A stretch of DNA of 29,281 bases from contig JAJZQR010000029.1 in the NCBI GenBank assembly GCA_021806765.1, forward strand, positions 1-29,281, read 5' to 3'. The position numbers were made by a program, and so were the translations under genes. Position 1 is the stretch's first letter; each line of letters begins with the position of its first letter. The notes below the pieces were generated by a model. The model was not told where the DNA came from. It ran no database searches and worked only from the letters and a program-made list of their open reading frames with translations. This document shows positions 1-6,254 of this stretch, piece after piece. This DNA is from Chloroflexota bacterium. Its GTDB lineage: Bacteria > Chloroflexota > UBA6077.

Positions 1-379
1 GGTAGCTCAGCCTAGTATCCGTCCAGGCCACGGCGACCGGGTCGTCGAGGCCTGGATCTGGCGACATCGCTCTCCGGCGCCACCCTGCCAGCGCAGTCTC
101 GACCTCGTCGACCGGCCGGTCGACGATGTCGTCGGTGACCCTGCAGAAGCTGTAGAGCGCCCTGAGGGCCCGGCGCTTCTCGGCAGGCACCAAGCTGCTG
201 GCAAGGTAGAAGGACCGGCTGTTGGCGTGGGTCATGGCATCGCAGTGCGCGTAGGCGCGCTCCAGCGCCTGCCTGTCTCGAAGAGCTACGCAGGCATCAC
301 CCTCGTCCGAACTTCGCCCGGCATAGGCCCGGGCCAGCAACGGGTATTCCCATCGACTCGAGTACGCGCCGATTGCCAT
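1..379 (-). CDS. Phytoene/squalene synthase family protein (5' part, runs off window)
   Basis: Head-to-head prenyl synthases join two isoprenoid diphosphates (GGPP to phytoene, or FPP to squalene-type products) in carotenoid or hopanoid synthesis. The minus-strand frame opens with ATG at 379-377, preceded by a good AGGAGG ribosome site, and gives 126 residues before the window edge. Residues about 42-88 read as the family's N-terminal core: AYAHCDAMTHANSRSFYLAS, then PAEKRRALRALYSFCR, then the first Asp-rich motif DDIVD at 83-87, which binds the Mg-diphosphate. The first 40 residues look like a non-conserved leader. The second Asp-rich motif lies outside the window, so CrtB, HpnC and HpnD types cannot be told apart. 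No neighbour is visible to help. Confidence 0.85.
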   Translation of the reverse strand, partial: MAIGAYSSRWEYPLLARAYAGRSSDEGDACVALRDRQALERAYAHCDAMTHANSRSFYLASSLVPAEKRRALRALYSFCRVTDDIVDRPVDEVETALAGWRRRAMSPDPGLDDPVAVAWTDTRLSY

Positions 380-572
380 GTCACGCCTCCTATCCGCGGA
401 GGAACGCTTCTGTGTGTCCCGTTGGTCCTCCGGGATAGGATACCGGTCGAGGGCCTTCCCCGCATCATCCGGAAGACGGCCCGTCCATACGAGAAAAGGA
501 CGGCTTTCTACCGGTGCGCGTCTCCACGAAATCGTGGGGACATACGACATTTGTGGTAGGACGAGGGCGGTG

Positions 573-601
573 TTGTCTCATCCCTGTGGTGGGCGTATAA
601 T
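573..601 (+). promoter_or_regulatory. Sigma70-type promoter of the riboswitch/ECF operon
   Basis: A TTGTCT -35 (573-578), a 17-nt spacer and a perfect TATAAT -10 (596-601) place the transcription start near 608. That is about 20 nt before the conserved core of the cobalamin riboswitch. The match to consensus and the position make this the promoter of the ECF transporter operon. Confidence 0.7.
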
Positions 602-626
602 GCCGTCTGGAAACAGGAATAGGATC

Positions 627-776
627 TAGGTGCCCCGCAAGGGGAGAATAGGGAAGCCGGTGCGAATCCGGCGCGGGCCCGCCACTGTAAGTGGGGAGCG
701 ATCCCGCGAGATGCCACTGCCGCAAGGTGGGAAGGCGCGGGAGAGCGAAGATCCACAAGCCAGGAGACCTGCCTAG
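627..776 (+). ncRNA. Cobalamin (B12) riboswitch aptamer
   Basis: The conserved blocks of the cobalamin aptamer appear in order: GGGAAGCCGGTGCGAATCCG, the CCCGCCACTGTAAG segment, GCCACTG, GGGAAGGC, and the 3' B12-box-like AAGCCAGGAGACCTGCC. It lies between a promoter and an intrinsic terminator, ahead of an ECF transporter operon. Cobalamin binding to this RNA class normally lowers expression of B12 synthesis or uptake genes. Here the substrate link points to a corrinoid or corrinoid-precursor importer. Confidence 0.95.
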
Positions 777-831
777 ATATCCTCGACCGCACGCTCGAGG
801 CCAGCGTGGGCAGCATATTGGCGCCATCAAG

Positions 832-874
832 AGCCCCTCGGCTAGCGAAAATGCTGGTCGGGGGGCTTTCTTTT
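832..874 (+). terminator. Intrinsic terminator of the riboswitch expression platform
   Basis: A 15-bp stem (832-846 with 853-867, several G-U pairs) closes a GAAAAT loop and is followed by TTCTTTT. It lies between the aptamer and the first gene, as expected for transcription attenuation. An in-frame ATG at 806 and another at 851 lie upstream of or inside this hairpin. That argues against using them as the start of the ATPase gene. Confidence 0.85.
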
Positions 875-955
875 CCCTCGCGCCCGGTCCAGGAGACCGA
901 CCGCCCCGGAGCCGACGTCAACTCTGGCCGATATCCCACTCAGGCGAGGTGCAAC

Positions 956-2716
956 TTGGGTTTTACCCTCGAAGCCCACATAGACGAATTCAGCTATCCG
1001 CGCGGGACAGGCCCGGCGATCCGTTCCATCGACTTCTCGGTGTGCCGGCAAGACTTCGTCGCCATAGTCGGCCCAGCGGGCGCCGGCAAGACCACCCTCT
1101 GCTACTGCCTGGCGGGTGTCATTCCCCACTTCGTCAGGGGCACCTACCAGGGCATCGTCGAGGTTGTAGGCCAGAGCCTATCCGAGTTGCGGCTGCCGGA
1201 AATCGCCCCGCTGGTGGGCTTCGTGCAGCGGCGCCCCGAAAACCAGCTCTTCAATCTCACAGTCGAGGAAGACGTGGCTTTTGGTCCGGAGAACCTGTGC
1301 CTGGATCCCGGCGAGATCCGGGATCGGGTCGACGAGAGCCTGGCCTTCGTGGGGATGAAGGGCTTCTCGAAGCGAACTCCCGACAGCCTTTCGGGCGGCG
1401 AGGCCCAGCGGGTCGTCCTGAGCAGCATCCTGGCGATGGGCCCCGAGCTGCTCGTTCTGGACCAGCCGGCCGCCGAGTTGGATCCCGCCGGGCGCGAACT
1501 GGTGTATGCGAATCTCTGCCGCCTGAACCGGGAGCGGGGCAGAACCATCGTACTGGTCGAGGATCGCCTGGACGATGTGCTGCCCTTCCTCACTCGTGTG
1601 GTCCTCATGCTTGAAGGACGCATCGTCAAGGATGCCCCGCCGGAAGAGTTCTTCGCCGACGACGCGCTGTCCTCCTACGGCATACGGGTGCCCAACACCG
1701 CAAGCAGGACTGAGAACCGGGGACTGAGGACTGAGGTGTTCGCACCTGCTCAGTCCTCAGTCCTGGGCCCTCAGTCCTCTGAAGACCACACCTCGTGTGC
1801 CGTGGAGGCCCAGGAACTCGGCTTCCGCTACCCGAAGTCGGACCGCTGGGCTCTGAAGGGGGCGAGCCTCGGCTTCAGGAGGGGCGAGTTTGCGGCTGTC
1901 GTCGGCGGGAACGGCGCAGGGAAGACCACCCTGGCCAAGCAGTTGGGGGGGCTTCTCAGGCCGACCGAGGGCAGGGTGCTGGTCGACGGCCGGGACATCA
2001 GCCGAGTGTCCCTGGCTCGCCTCTCCGACACCGTGGGATACCTTTTCCAGGATCCCGACTACCAACTCTTCTGCAACTCCGTTTTCGATGAGGTCGCCTA
2101 CGGTCTGAAGATCAGGAAGATGCCGCCGAGGCGGATCGCAGAACTGGTCGATGCTTCGCTCGAGAAGCTGGGGCTGTTCTCTGTGAGAGACCGCCACCCT
2201 TACACGCTTAGCCGGGGGCAAAGGCAACGCCTTGCCCTGGCTTCGATCCTGGTTCGCCAGCCCAGGGTGCTGGTGGTAGACGAGCCCACGACGGGGCTCG
2301 ACTACCGGGAAACCCTCCAGATGATGGCACTGCTGGCCGATTTTCGGCGGGAAGGAGGAACTGTGGTAATGATCACCCACGACGTGGAGTTGGTTCTTCG
2401 CTACGCGCAGCGGTCGGTTCTGATGGCCGGCGGCAGGGTGCTGCTCGACGTGGCAACCGCGGAACTGCCGCGGCACATCGAGACCCTGGCGCAGGCGTCG
2501 ATCCGACTCCCGGGTTTACACCACCGAGCCGGCAGCCTGGGTCTTTCGACCTCGTGGGATGATGCGTCGGCCGATGTGGCGTGGTCGAAAGTTGAGGCTC
2601 TACCCGAATGGATAATTACGTTTCGAAAAGGAGAGATGCTGTGGCGGCAAGCACTGAGAAGGGACTTGGAGCTAAGGATCCACAGAGAGTTCAGGGCTTC
2701 TGGCGATTCGACCTGA
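956..2716 (+). CDS. ECF transporter ATPase, two fused ABC domains (YkoD-like)
   Basis: This is the energising ATPase pair of an energy-coupling-factor importer, with both ATPases in one 586-residue chain. The start chosen is TTG at 956, preceded by GAGGTG five bases upstream; all ATG candidates lie in or before the riboswitch terminator. Domain 1 has Walker A GPAGAGKTT (39-47), signature LSGGE (from 145) and Walker B ending LVLDQP. Gln170 replaces the usual catalytic Glu, and the switch His is replaced by Asp203 (VEDRLD). Domain 2 is canonical: Walker A GGNGAGKTT (317-325), LSRGQRQ (from 418), VVDEPT (D442, E443) and ITHD (H475). The linker at about 251-275 is encoded by a heptamer-repeat palindrome. 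The end overlaps the S-component gene. A corrinoid substrate is inferred from the riboswitch; the fused layout resembles YkoD of the thiamine-precursor system. Confidence 0.9.
   Translation: MGFTLEAHIDEFSYPRGTGPAIRSIDFSVCRQDFVAIVGPAGAGKTTLCYCLAGVIPHFVRGTYQGIVEVVGQSLSELRLPEIAPLVGFVQRRPENQLFNLTVEEDVAFGPENLCLDPGEIRDRVDESLAFVGMKGFSKRTPDSLSGGEAQRVVLSSILAMGPELLVLDQPAAELDPAGRELVYANLCRLNRERGRTIVLVEDRLDDVLPFLTRVVLMLEGRIVKDAPPEEFFADDALSSYGIRVPNTASRTENRGLRTEVFAPAQSSVLGPQSSEDHTSCAVEAQELGFRYPKSDRWALKGASLGFRRGEFAAVVGGNGAGKTTLAKQLGGLLRPTEGRVLVDGRDISRVSLARLSDTVGYLFQDPDYQLFCNSVFDEVAYGLKIRKMPPRRIAELVDASLEKLGLFSVRDRHPYTLSRGQRQRLALASILVRQPRVLVVDEPTTGLDYRETLQMMALLADFRREGGTVVMITHDVELVLRYAQRSVLMAGGRVLLDVATAELPRHIETLAQASIRLPGLHHRAGSLGLSTSWDDASADVAWSKVEALPEWIITFRKGEMLWRQALRRDLELRIHREFRASGDST
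1706..1778 (+). repeat. In-frame heptamer-repeat palindrome inside the ECF ATPase gene
   Basis: The left arm (1706-1738) and right arm (1743-1778) are near-perfect reverse complements around a TTCG loop, with a 3-base insertion in the right arm. Each arm is built from the 7-bp unit CAGTCCT or its complement, tandemly repeated. The insertion keeps the reading frame and encodes a Ser/Arg/Gln-rich linker between the two ABC domains. The unit closely matches the GAGTCCT copies in the intergenic array at 27069-27131. Confidence 0.8.
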
Positions 2717-3222
2717 AGGCGATCGTAGGGGGGGTCTTCCTGGGTCTGGTCATGGTGCTCCTGGTGGGTTTAGGCGACCGGGCAGACACGGCGCTCACGG
2801 GAGGCGCGTTCCCCATCCTCGGCGGGGTAAGTTGGGCAACCATGATGGGCATATCGACCCTTCTCCTCGGGCAACCGGGGGGGGTGATAGCGGGCCTCAT
2901 TCAAGGCTTCATGGACATCGCCACGGGTGCGTCGCCCCTGGCCCCCATCTTTCCCGTCGTCAACGCTGCCGGATCGTTGGCCTTCTCCCTGGTCGCCTGG
3001 AGGCTCCCAATGAACCGATGGAGCCACTGTTTTCTTGCCCAGGTCGCCGGGAACCTGGTCGGAGACGCGCTGGTGGCTGCCGGCCTCTACTACATCCTGG
3101 AGCTCCCCGTTAGCGTCATACTGGCTTCCACCGGGGTCACTGCGGTCTTTAGCATCCTCGATGGGACGATCCTGACCCGGCTCGTCGCAGCAGCCGTGGC
3201 GAGGTCCGGCGTGCTGGACTGA
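2641..3222 (+). CDS. ECF transporter S component (substrate-binding membrane protein, YkoE-like layout)
   Basis: This is the integral-membrane, substrate-capturing subunit of the importer. The GTG at 2641 is preferred because AAAGGAGAG lies five bases upstream; an in-frame ATG at 2608 has no comparable site. The 193 residues form about five or six hydrophobic helices, beginning after a short polar N-terminus with FDLKAIVGGVFLGLVMVLLV. A loop reading QPGGVIAGLIQGFMDIATG resembles the QPG/KPG loop region of YkoE-type S components. The gene overlaps the ATPase gene by 76 bp and is followed by the T component 15 bp later, so it is translationally coupled. The family alone would suggest a vitamin precursor; the cobalamin riboswitch makes a corrinoid most likely. 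Confidence 0.75.
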   Translation: MAASTEKGLGAKDPQRVQGFWRFDLKAIVGGVFLGLVMVLLVGLGDRADTALTGGAFPILGGVSWATMMGISTLLLGQPGGVIAGLIQGFMDIATGASPLAPIFPVVNAAGSLAFSLVAWRLPMNRWSHCFLAQVAGNLVGDALVAAGLYYILELPVSVILASTGVTAVFSILDGTILTRLVAAAVARSGVLD

Positions 3223-3237
3223 CGCGGGGAGGGCACC

Positions 3238-4017
3238 ATGTCATTGCTGGCTTCCTACTCATCTCAGGAGAGCTTCTTCCACAGGCTCGACCCTCGCACC
3301 AAGCTGGTCTGGCTGGGTGTGGCACTGGTGGCCTGCTTTGCCCTCGACCTGATCCTCGTCGATCTGGCGCTGATAGCACTCGTGATGGGATCGTCCTGGG
3401 CCGCGAGGCTCGATCTCGGGAGGTTTCGGGCCATTACCGGGGTCTTTTGCATGCTGGCCGTTGGGATGATACTGGTCCAGACCGTTTTCCACGCCCAGGG
3501 AGAGGTCTTCTTCCGGGTGGGTCCAGTGGATCTTCACCGCGAGGGATTATCCCTCGCGGTTCGAGGGACACTGAAGCTGTACTCCACGGTCCTGCTTCTG
3601 CTGCAGTTTACGATGTGGACCCACCCCACCGATCTGGCCCAGGCGCTGCAGAAGGCGGGACTGCCCTATCGGTACGCCATGTTGATAGGGCTGGCCCTTC
3701 GCTTCTTTCCGGTCCTGGAGGAGGAGTTGGGAAGCGTATTCGAGGCGCAGGAGGCGCGCGGAATGGAGTTCCGAGGCCCCCTGCGCAAGGGTCTCGCCCT
3801 GGCTCCGATTATCGTTCCTCTCTGCCTGCGAACGTTGCGTCGGGCCAACGAGGTCGCGCTGGCGATGGAACTGAGAGGTTACGGATTTCGTCCGCACCGC
3901 ACCTATCTCCGCACGATCGCATACCGGCCGGCCGACTACGTGATGACGGTGGCCCTGGCGATTGCCCTCGCAGTATGCCTGGGAGTTCGCTACCTCCACC
4001 CCCCAGCCCTGTTGTAG
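3238..4017 (+). CDS. ECF transporter T component (EcfT/CbiQ family)
   Basis: This is the transmembrane coupling protein that links the ATPases to the S component. The 259-residue protein starts at ATG 3238 behind a GGGGAGGG ribosome site. The first half is hydrophobic with several membrane helices. The cytoplasmic coupling region carries two Ala-Arg-Gly-type motifs, EARGMEFRG and AMELRGYG, which dock into the ATPase grooves in this family. The C-terminus ends in another hydrophobic segment. It completes an ATPase-S-T operon under the B12 riboswitch. Confidence 0.9.
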   Translation: MSLLASYSSQESFFHRLDPRTKLVWLGVALVACFALDLILVDLALIALVMGSSWAARLDLGRFRAITGVFCMLAVGMILVQTVFHAQGEVFFRVGPVDLHREGLSLAVRGTLKLYSTVLLLLQFTMWTHPTDLAQALQKAGLPYRYAMLIGLALRFFPVLEEELGSVFEAQEARGMEFRGPLRKGLALAPIIVPLCLRTLRRANEVALAMELRGYGFRPHRTYLRTIAYRPADYVMTVALAIALAVCLGVRYLHPPALL

Positions 4018-4066
4018 CAGTTGGTGCTGAGCCGCCGAGCTTTGGCAAGACGGCCGTCGGCCCCGT

Positions 4067-4142
4067 CGCGTTCATGGTTTGATGCTCTATTCGGTCGTTC
4101 GGGACGCTGAGGCGGGTGGTTCGAATCCACTCGCCCCGACCA
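4067..4142 (+). pseudogene. tRNA-Pro(CGG) remnant with intact 3' half
   Basis: Counting back from the encoded CCA (4140-4142), the acceptor 3' strand CGCCCCG, discriminator A, the T arm GGTGG-TTCGAAT-CCACT and an anticodon loop TTCGGGA (anticodon CGG at 4100-4102) fall exactly at standard positions. Proline tRNAs typically start CGGGG and end CCCCGACCA. Here the 5' acceptor does not pair, the anticodon stem has mismatches and no proper D arm is present. The 3' half from about 4098 is intact and the 5' half is foreign or degraded. This is what remains when an element integrates into, or excises from, the 3' end of a tRNA gene. It could instead be simple decay. Confidence 0.6.
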
Positions 4143-4179
4143 AGCCCTCCGGTGCGATGCCGGTGGGCTTCTTCTTTTT
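4142..4179 (+). terminator. Strong intrinsic terminator after the tRNA remnant
   Basis: AAGCCC-T-CCGG (4142-4152) pairs with CCGG-T-GGGCTT (4160-4170) around a 7-nt loop, followed by CTTCTTTTT. It directly follows the tRNA 3' end, so it was probably the tRNA terminator. It now also ends transcripts from the ECF operon. Confidence 0.8.
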
Positions 4180-4245
4180 CGGCGCCTGCCCCGCATTCAG
4201 TATCACACGGAGTCCCTTGTCAGTGGGGAACAGGTGCAAGCCAGT

Positions 4246-4446
4246 CTACGGCTCTTCCACGTGGGCGTCGAAATACTTTTCCATCAGCACTTCTGGGTTG
4301 CCACGGAAGTCGCCCCAGTTGTAGGCGTTCTGGAAGCGGGTCGAGGTGATAGTCGCTCGGGAGGACAGGGCCCTCAGTTCGGCCATCTGCTCTTTGGTGA
4401 GTGGCCGGTCGATCGCCAGGAACTCGTAGTACTGGTACTCGCTCAT
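4246..4446 (-). CDS. Truncated N-terminal fragment of the MSEYQYYEF conserved protein family
   Basis: The 66-residue product starts MSEYQYYEFLAIDRPLTKEQ and reads on to MEKYFDAHVEEP before a stop. I recognise the opening as that of a widespread, uncharacterised bacterial protein family of several hundred residues. In those proteins the chain continues after MEKYFDA with a long conserved body. Here it stops within a few residues, so this is a 3'-truncated gene. An AAGGAGG site lies eight bases before the ATG, so the fragment could still be translated. The break point is about 100 bp from the tRNA-Pro remnant, consistent with a recombination junction. Function is unknown. Confidence 0.65.
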   Translation of the reverse strand: MSEYQYYEFLAIDRPLTKEQMAELRALSSRATITSTRFQNAYNWGDFRGNPEVLMEKYFDAHVEEP

Positions 4447-4454
4447 CGAAACCT

Positions 4455-4538
4455 CCTTACTTCGCCCCTGGCAGGTAGGGGATCAGTCCCTTGCGCAGCG
4501 CCTCCTCTTGTTTGCTGAACGGCCAACTACCAGCTTGA
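4455..4538 (-). pseudogene. Possible C-terminal gene scrap
   Basis: Just upstream of the truncated gene on the same strand, a frame between two stops ends in EEALRKGLIPYLPGAK and then TAA. It has no start codon and its family is not recognised. It looks like the tail of a lost upstream gene of the same operon, but a chance reading frame is possible. Confidence 0.25.
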
Positions 4539-4592
4539 CCTCAAGTGGCCTTGCCGCAAGTTGTTGACCATGAGGATTGCCTCCGCTCTTAT

Positions 4593-4607
4593 TTAACAGA
4601 CCGTTAA
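4593..4607. promoter_or_regulatory. Palindrome TTAAC-N5-GTTAA (possible operator)
   Basis: A 5-bp perfect dyad in an unusually AT-rich stretch, about 115 bp upstream of the peptidase gene start. A TTGACA hexamer follows at 4616-4621, but the best -10 (TACGAT, 4642-4647) is 20 nt away, which is long. The stretch probably holds the peptidase promoter, though the exact elements are uncertain. Confidence 0.3.
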
Positions 4608-4721
4608 GTGGTTTCTTGACACTGTTTTAACATTCTGGTGCTACGATTCTAAATGCCCCAAGGGCACGATGGGGTCATCGATGCCGGAGGGGCGGAGTCT
4701 CATGGGGAGGCAACATGTGAA

Positions 4722-6074
4722 ATGCGTGCATTACCGATGTACACGCTCGTACTATCGATTGCGCTCGCAGTGACCGGCTGTTCGGCCGCTTCGGGCGCCT
4801 CTTTCCCGTCAATTGGTGGCTCGGGTTCGTCTTCCACGCCGGCCGCGGTGCAGGCTACACCCGCGCCGACGACTGCGGCGAGCACGCCGACTCCCAAGGC
4901 GGGAGCATCGCCCACGGCTACTCCCTCCACGGCAGCTACGCCGAACGACGCGACCGTCGCTGCGATCAAGGCGGTCATCCAGAAAGGCAACCAGGAGCAG
5001 CAGGACGCCTTCGCTAAGAAGGACGCGACGCTCATGAAGGATACGTCCACCAGCAGCTACTACAACGAGATGGTCCAGAACAACAGCGACATGGCTAACG
5101 GCGGCGTCTCCTCCTTCAAGCTGGTCAAGATCGAGTGGGGCCAGATCAGCCTCACCAACCCGACGACCGCGCAGGCTACGACCTACGAGACCTGGCAGAC
5201 CCACTACAGTGACGGTTCGACTGACCAGAGCCGTCAGCAGAACAACTACACCCTGGTCCTGCAGCAGGGCAGCTGGAAGATCCAGTCCGACGACCAGCCG
5301 AATAGCAACCCGAACCTGCCGCCGGGATCCGCCGTGTCCGCCCCCTCCGGGCCGCACACGCCGGGGTCGCCCTCCACGCCCGTTCCTCCGGCGTCCAGCC
5401 CGATCCTGAGTCCGACGGACGTCTCGCGCAACTGGTCCGGCTATGCCGCGACCTCCGGCACCTTCACCGGCGTGACCGGAAGCTGGACGGTGCCCCAGTC
5501 GCAGAGCAACGGGGGGCTGTCCAGCGGGGCAACCTGGGTCGGGATCGGCGGCGTAAAGGGTCGAGACCTGATCCAGGCCGGCACCCAGGAGATAACCAGC
5601 GGCTCTGGCACGGTTCGCTACGAGGCATGGATCGAGACGCTGCCGAGTCCTTCCCGCCAGGTGCCCTTCAGCGTTAGCCCGGGCGACTCGGTTACCGTCG
5701 ACATCAGCAACCAGGGCTCCAACCAGTGGCAGATCAGCTTCAAGAACCACACGACCGGCGAGAGCTACCAGACGACCGTGCGGTACGCATCCTCGCTGTC
5801 GTCGGTGGAGTGGATCGAGGAGGCCCCGAGCGCGGGCCGGAGGATATTGCCGATCGACAACTTCGGTTCGATCCAGTTCGGCGGCGGGACGGCCGTCGAG
5901 AACGGGAAGTCCGTGACCATCGCTCAGACCGGCGCGCAGCCGATCACCCTGGCCGGCTCCGGGGGTAGCGTCATCGCGGCACCGTCGGCCCTGACCCCAG
6001 ACGGCCAGGGCTTCACCGTCAGCCAGTCTGGCTCGTCGTCGCCGAGCCAGACGCCAAGCGGTTTCGGCCTATGA
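4722..6074 (+). CDS. Secreted G1 (eqolisin) family peptidase lipoprotein with an NTF2-like middle domain
   Basis: This is a predicted exported acid endopeptidase of the glutamic peptidase family. The start is ATG 4722, with GGGGAGG about 11 bases upstream. Residues 1-22 form a lipoprotein signal peptide ending in the lipobox VTGC. A Thr/Pro/Ala-rich tether follows, then at about 80-200 a domain whose pattern (DATLMKD... and a final SWKIQSDDQP) suggests an NTF2/SnoaL fold. After a Pro/Ser linker comes the G1 domain from 234, VSRNWSGYAA. It has the catalytic Gln region LIQAG (Gln285) and the catalytic Glu region EWIEEAP (363-369). Length is 450 residues. Both catalytic positions are kept, so activity is likely. 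Substrates are unknown. The gene stands alone between the scar region and a terminator. Confidence 0.85.
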   Translation: MRALPMYTLVLSIALAVTGCSAASGASFPSIGGSGSSSTPAAVQATPAPTTAASTPTPKAGASPTATPSTAATPNDATVAAIKAVIQKGNQEQQDAFAKKDATLMKDTSTSSYYNEMVQNNSDMANGGVSSFKLVKIEWGQISLTNPTTAQATTYETWQTHYSDGSTDQSRQQNNYTLVLQQGSWKIQSDDQPNSNPNLPPGSAVSAPSGPHTPGSPSTPVPPASSPILSPTDVSRNWSGYAATSGTFTGVTGSWTVPQSQSNGGLSSGATWVGIGGVKGRDLIQAGTQEITSGSGTVRYEAWIETLPSPSRQVPFSVSPGDSVTVDISNQGSNQWQISFKNHTTGESYQTTVRYASSLSSVEWIEEAPSAGRRILPIDNFGSIQFGGGTAVENGKSVTIAQTGAQPITLAGSGGSVIAAPSALTPDGQGFTVSQSGSSSPSQTPSGFGL

Positions 6075-6115
6075 CGATCGTAGCGTAGTACCGCGCTGGA
6101 GTGATTCAGCAATCC

Positions 6116-6147
6116 AGGAGCCGGCGCCGTCCCAGACGCCGGCTCCT
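6116..6147 (+). terminator. Hairpin terminator after the peptidase gene
   Basis: A perfect 11-bp stem, AGGAGCCGGCG (6116-6126) with its complement (6137-6147), encloses a 10-nt loop. The following ACCTATTAT is only weakly T-rich. The position between two independent genes supports a terminator role. Confidence 0.65.
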
Positions 6148-6254
6148 ACCTATTATGGCCATGTTATCCCGTTGCCCGTTGGTGCAGCTTGAGCCGTCGG
6201 GGAATGGCACCTGTATATAGTAGAATGATGGCTGCTCCATGAAGGGAGGGGGAG

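Noticed and set aside
480..520. Terminator-like hairpin CCGTCC/GGACGG
   Set aside because: The stem is only 6 bp with an 11-nt loop, and no gene ends upstream of it on either strand.
4067..4142. A complete functional tRNA-Pro
   Set aside because: The 5' acceptor strand does not pair with the 3' strand, the anticodon stem has mismatches, and no D arm can be formed. Only the 3' half is real.
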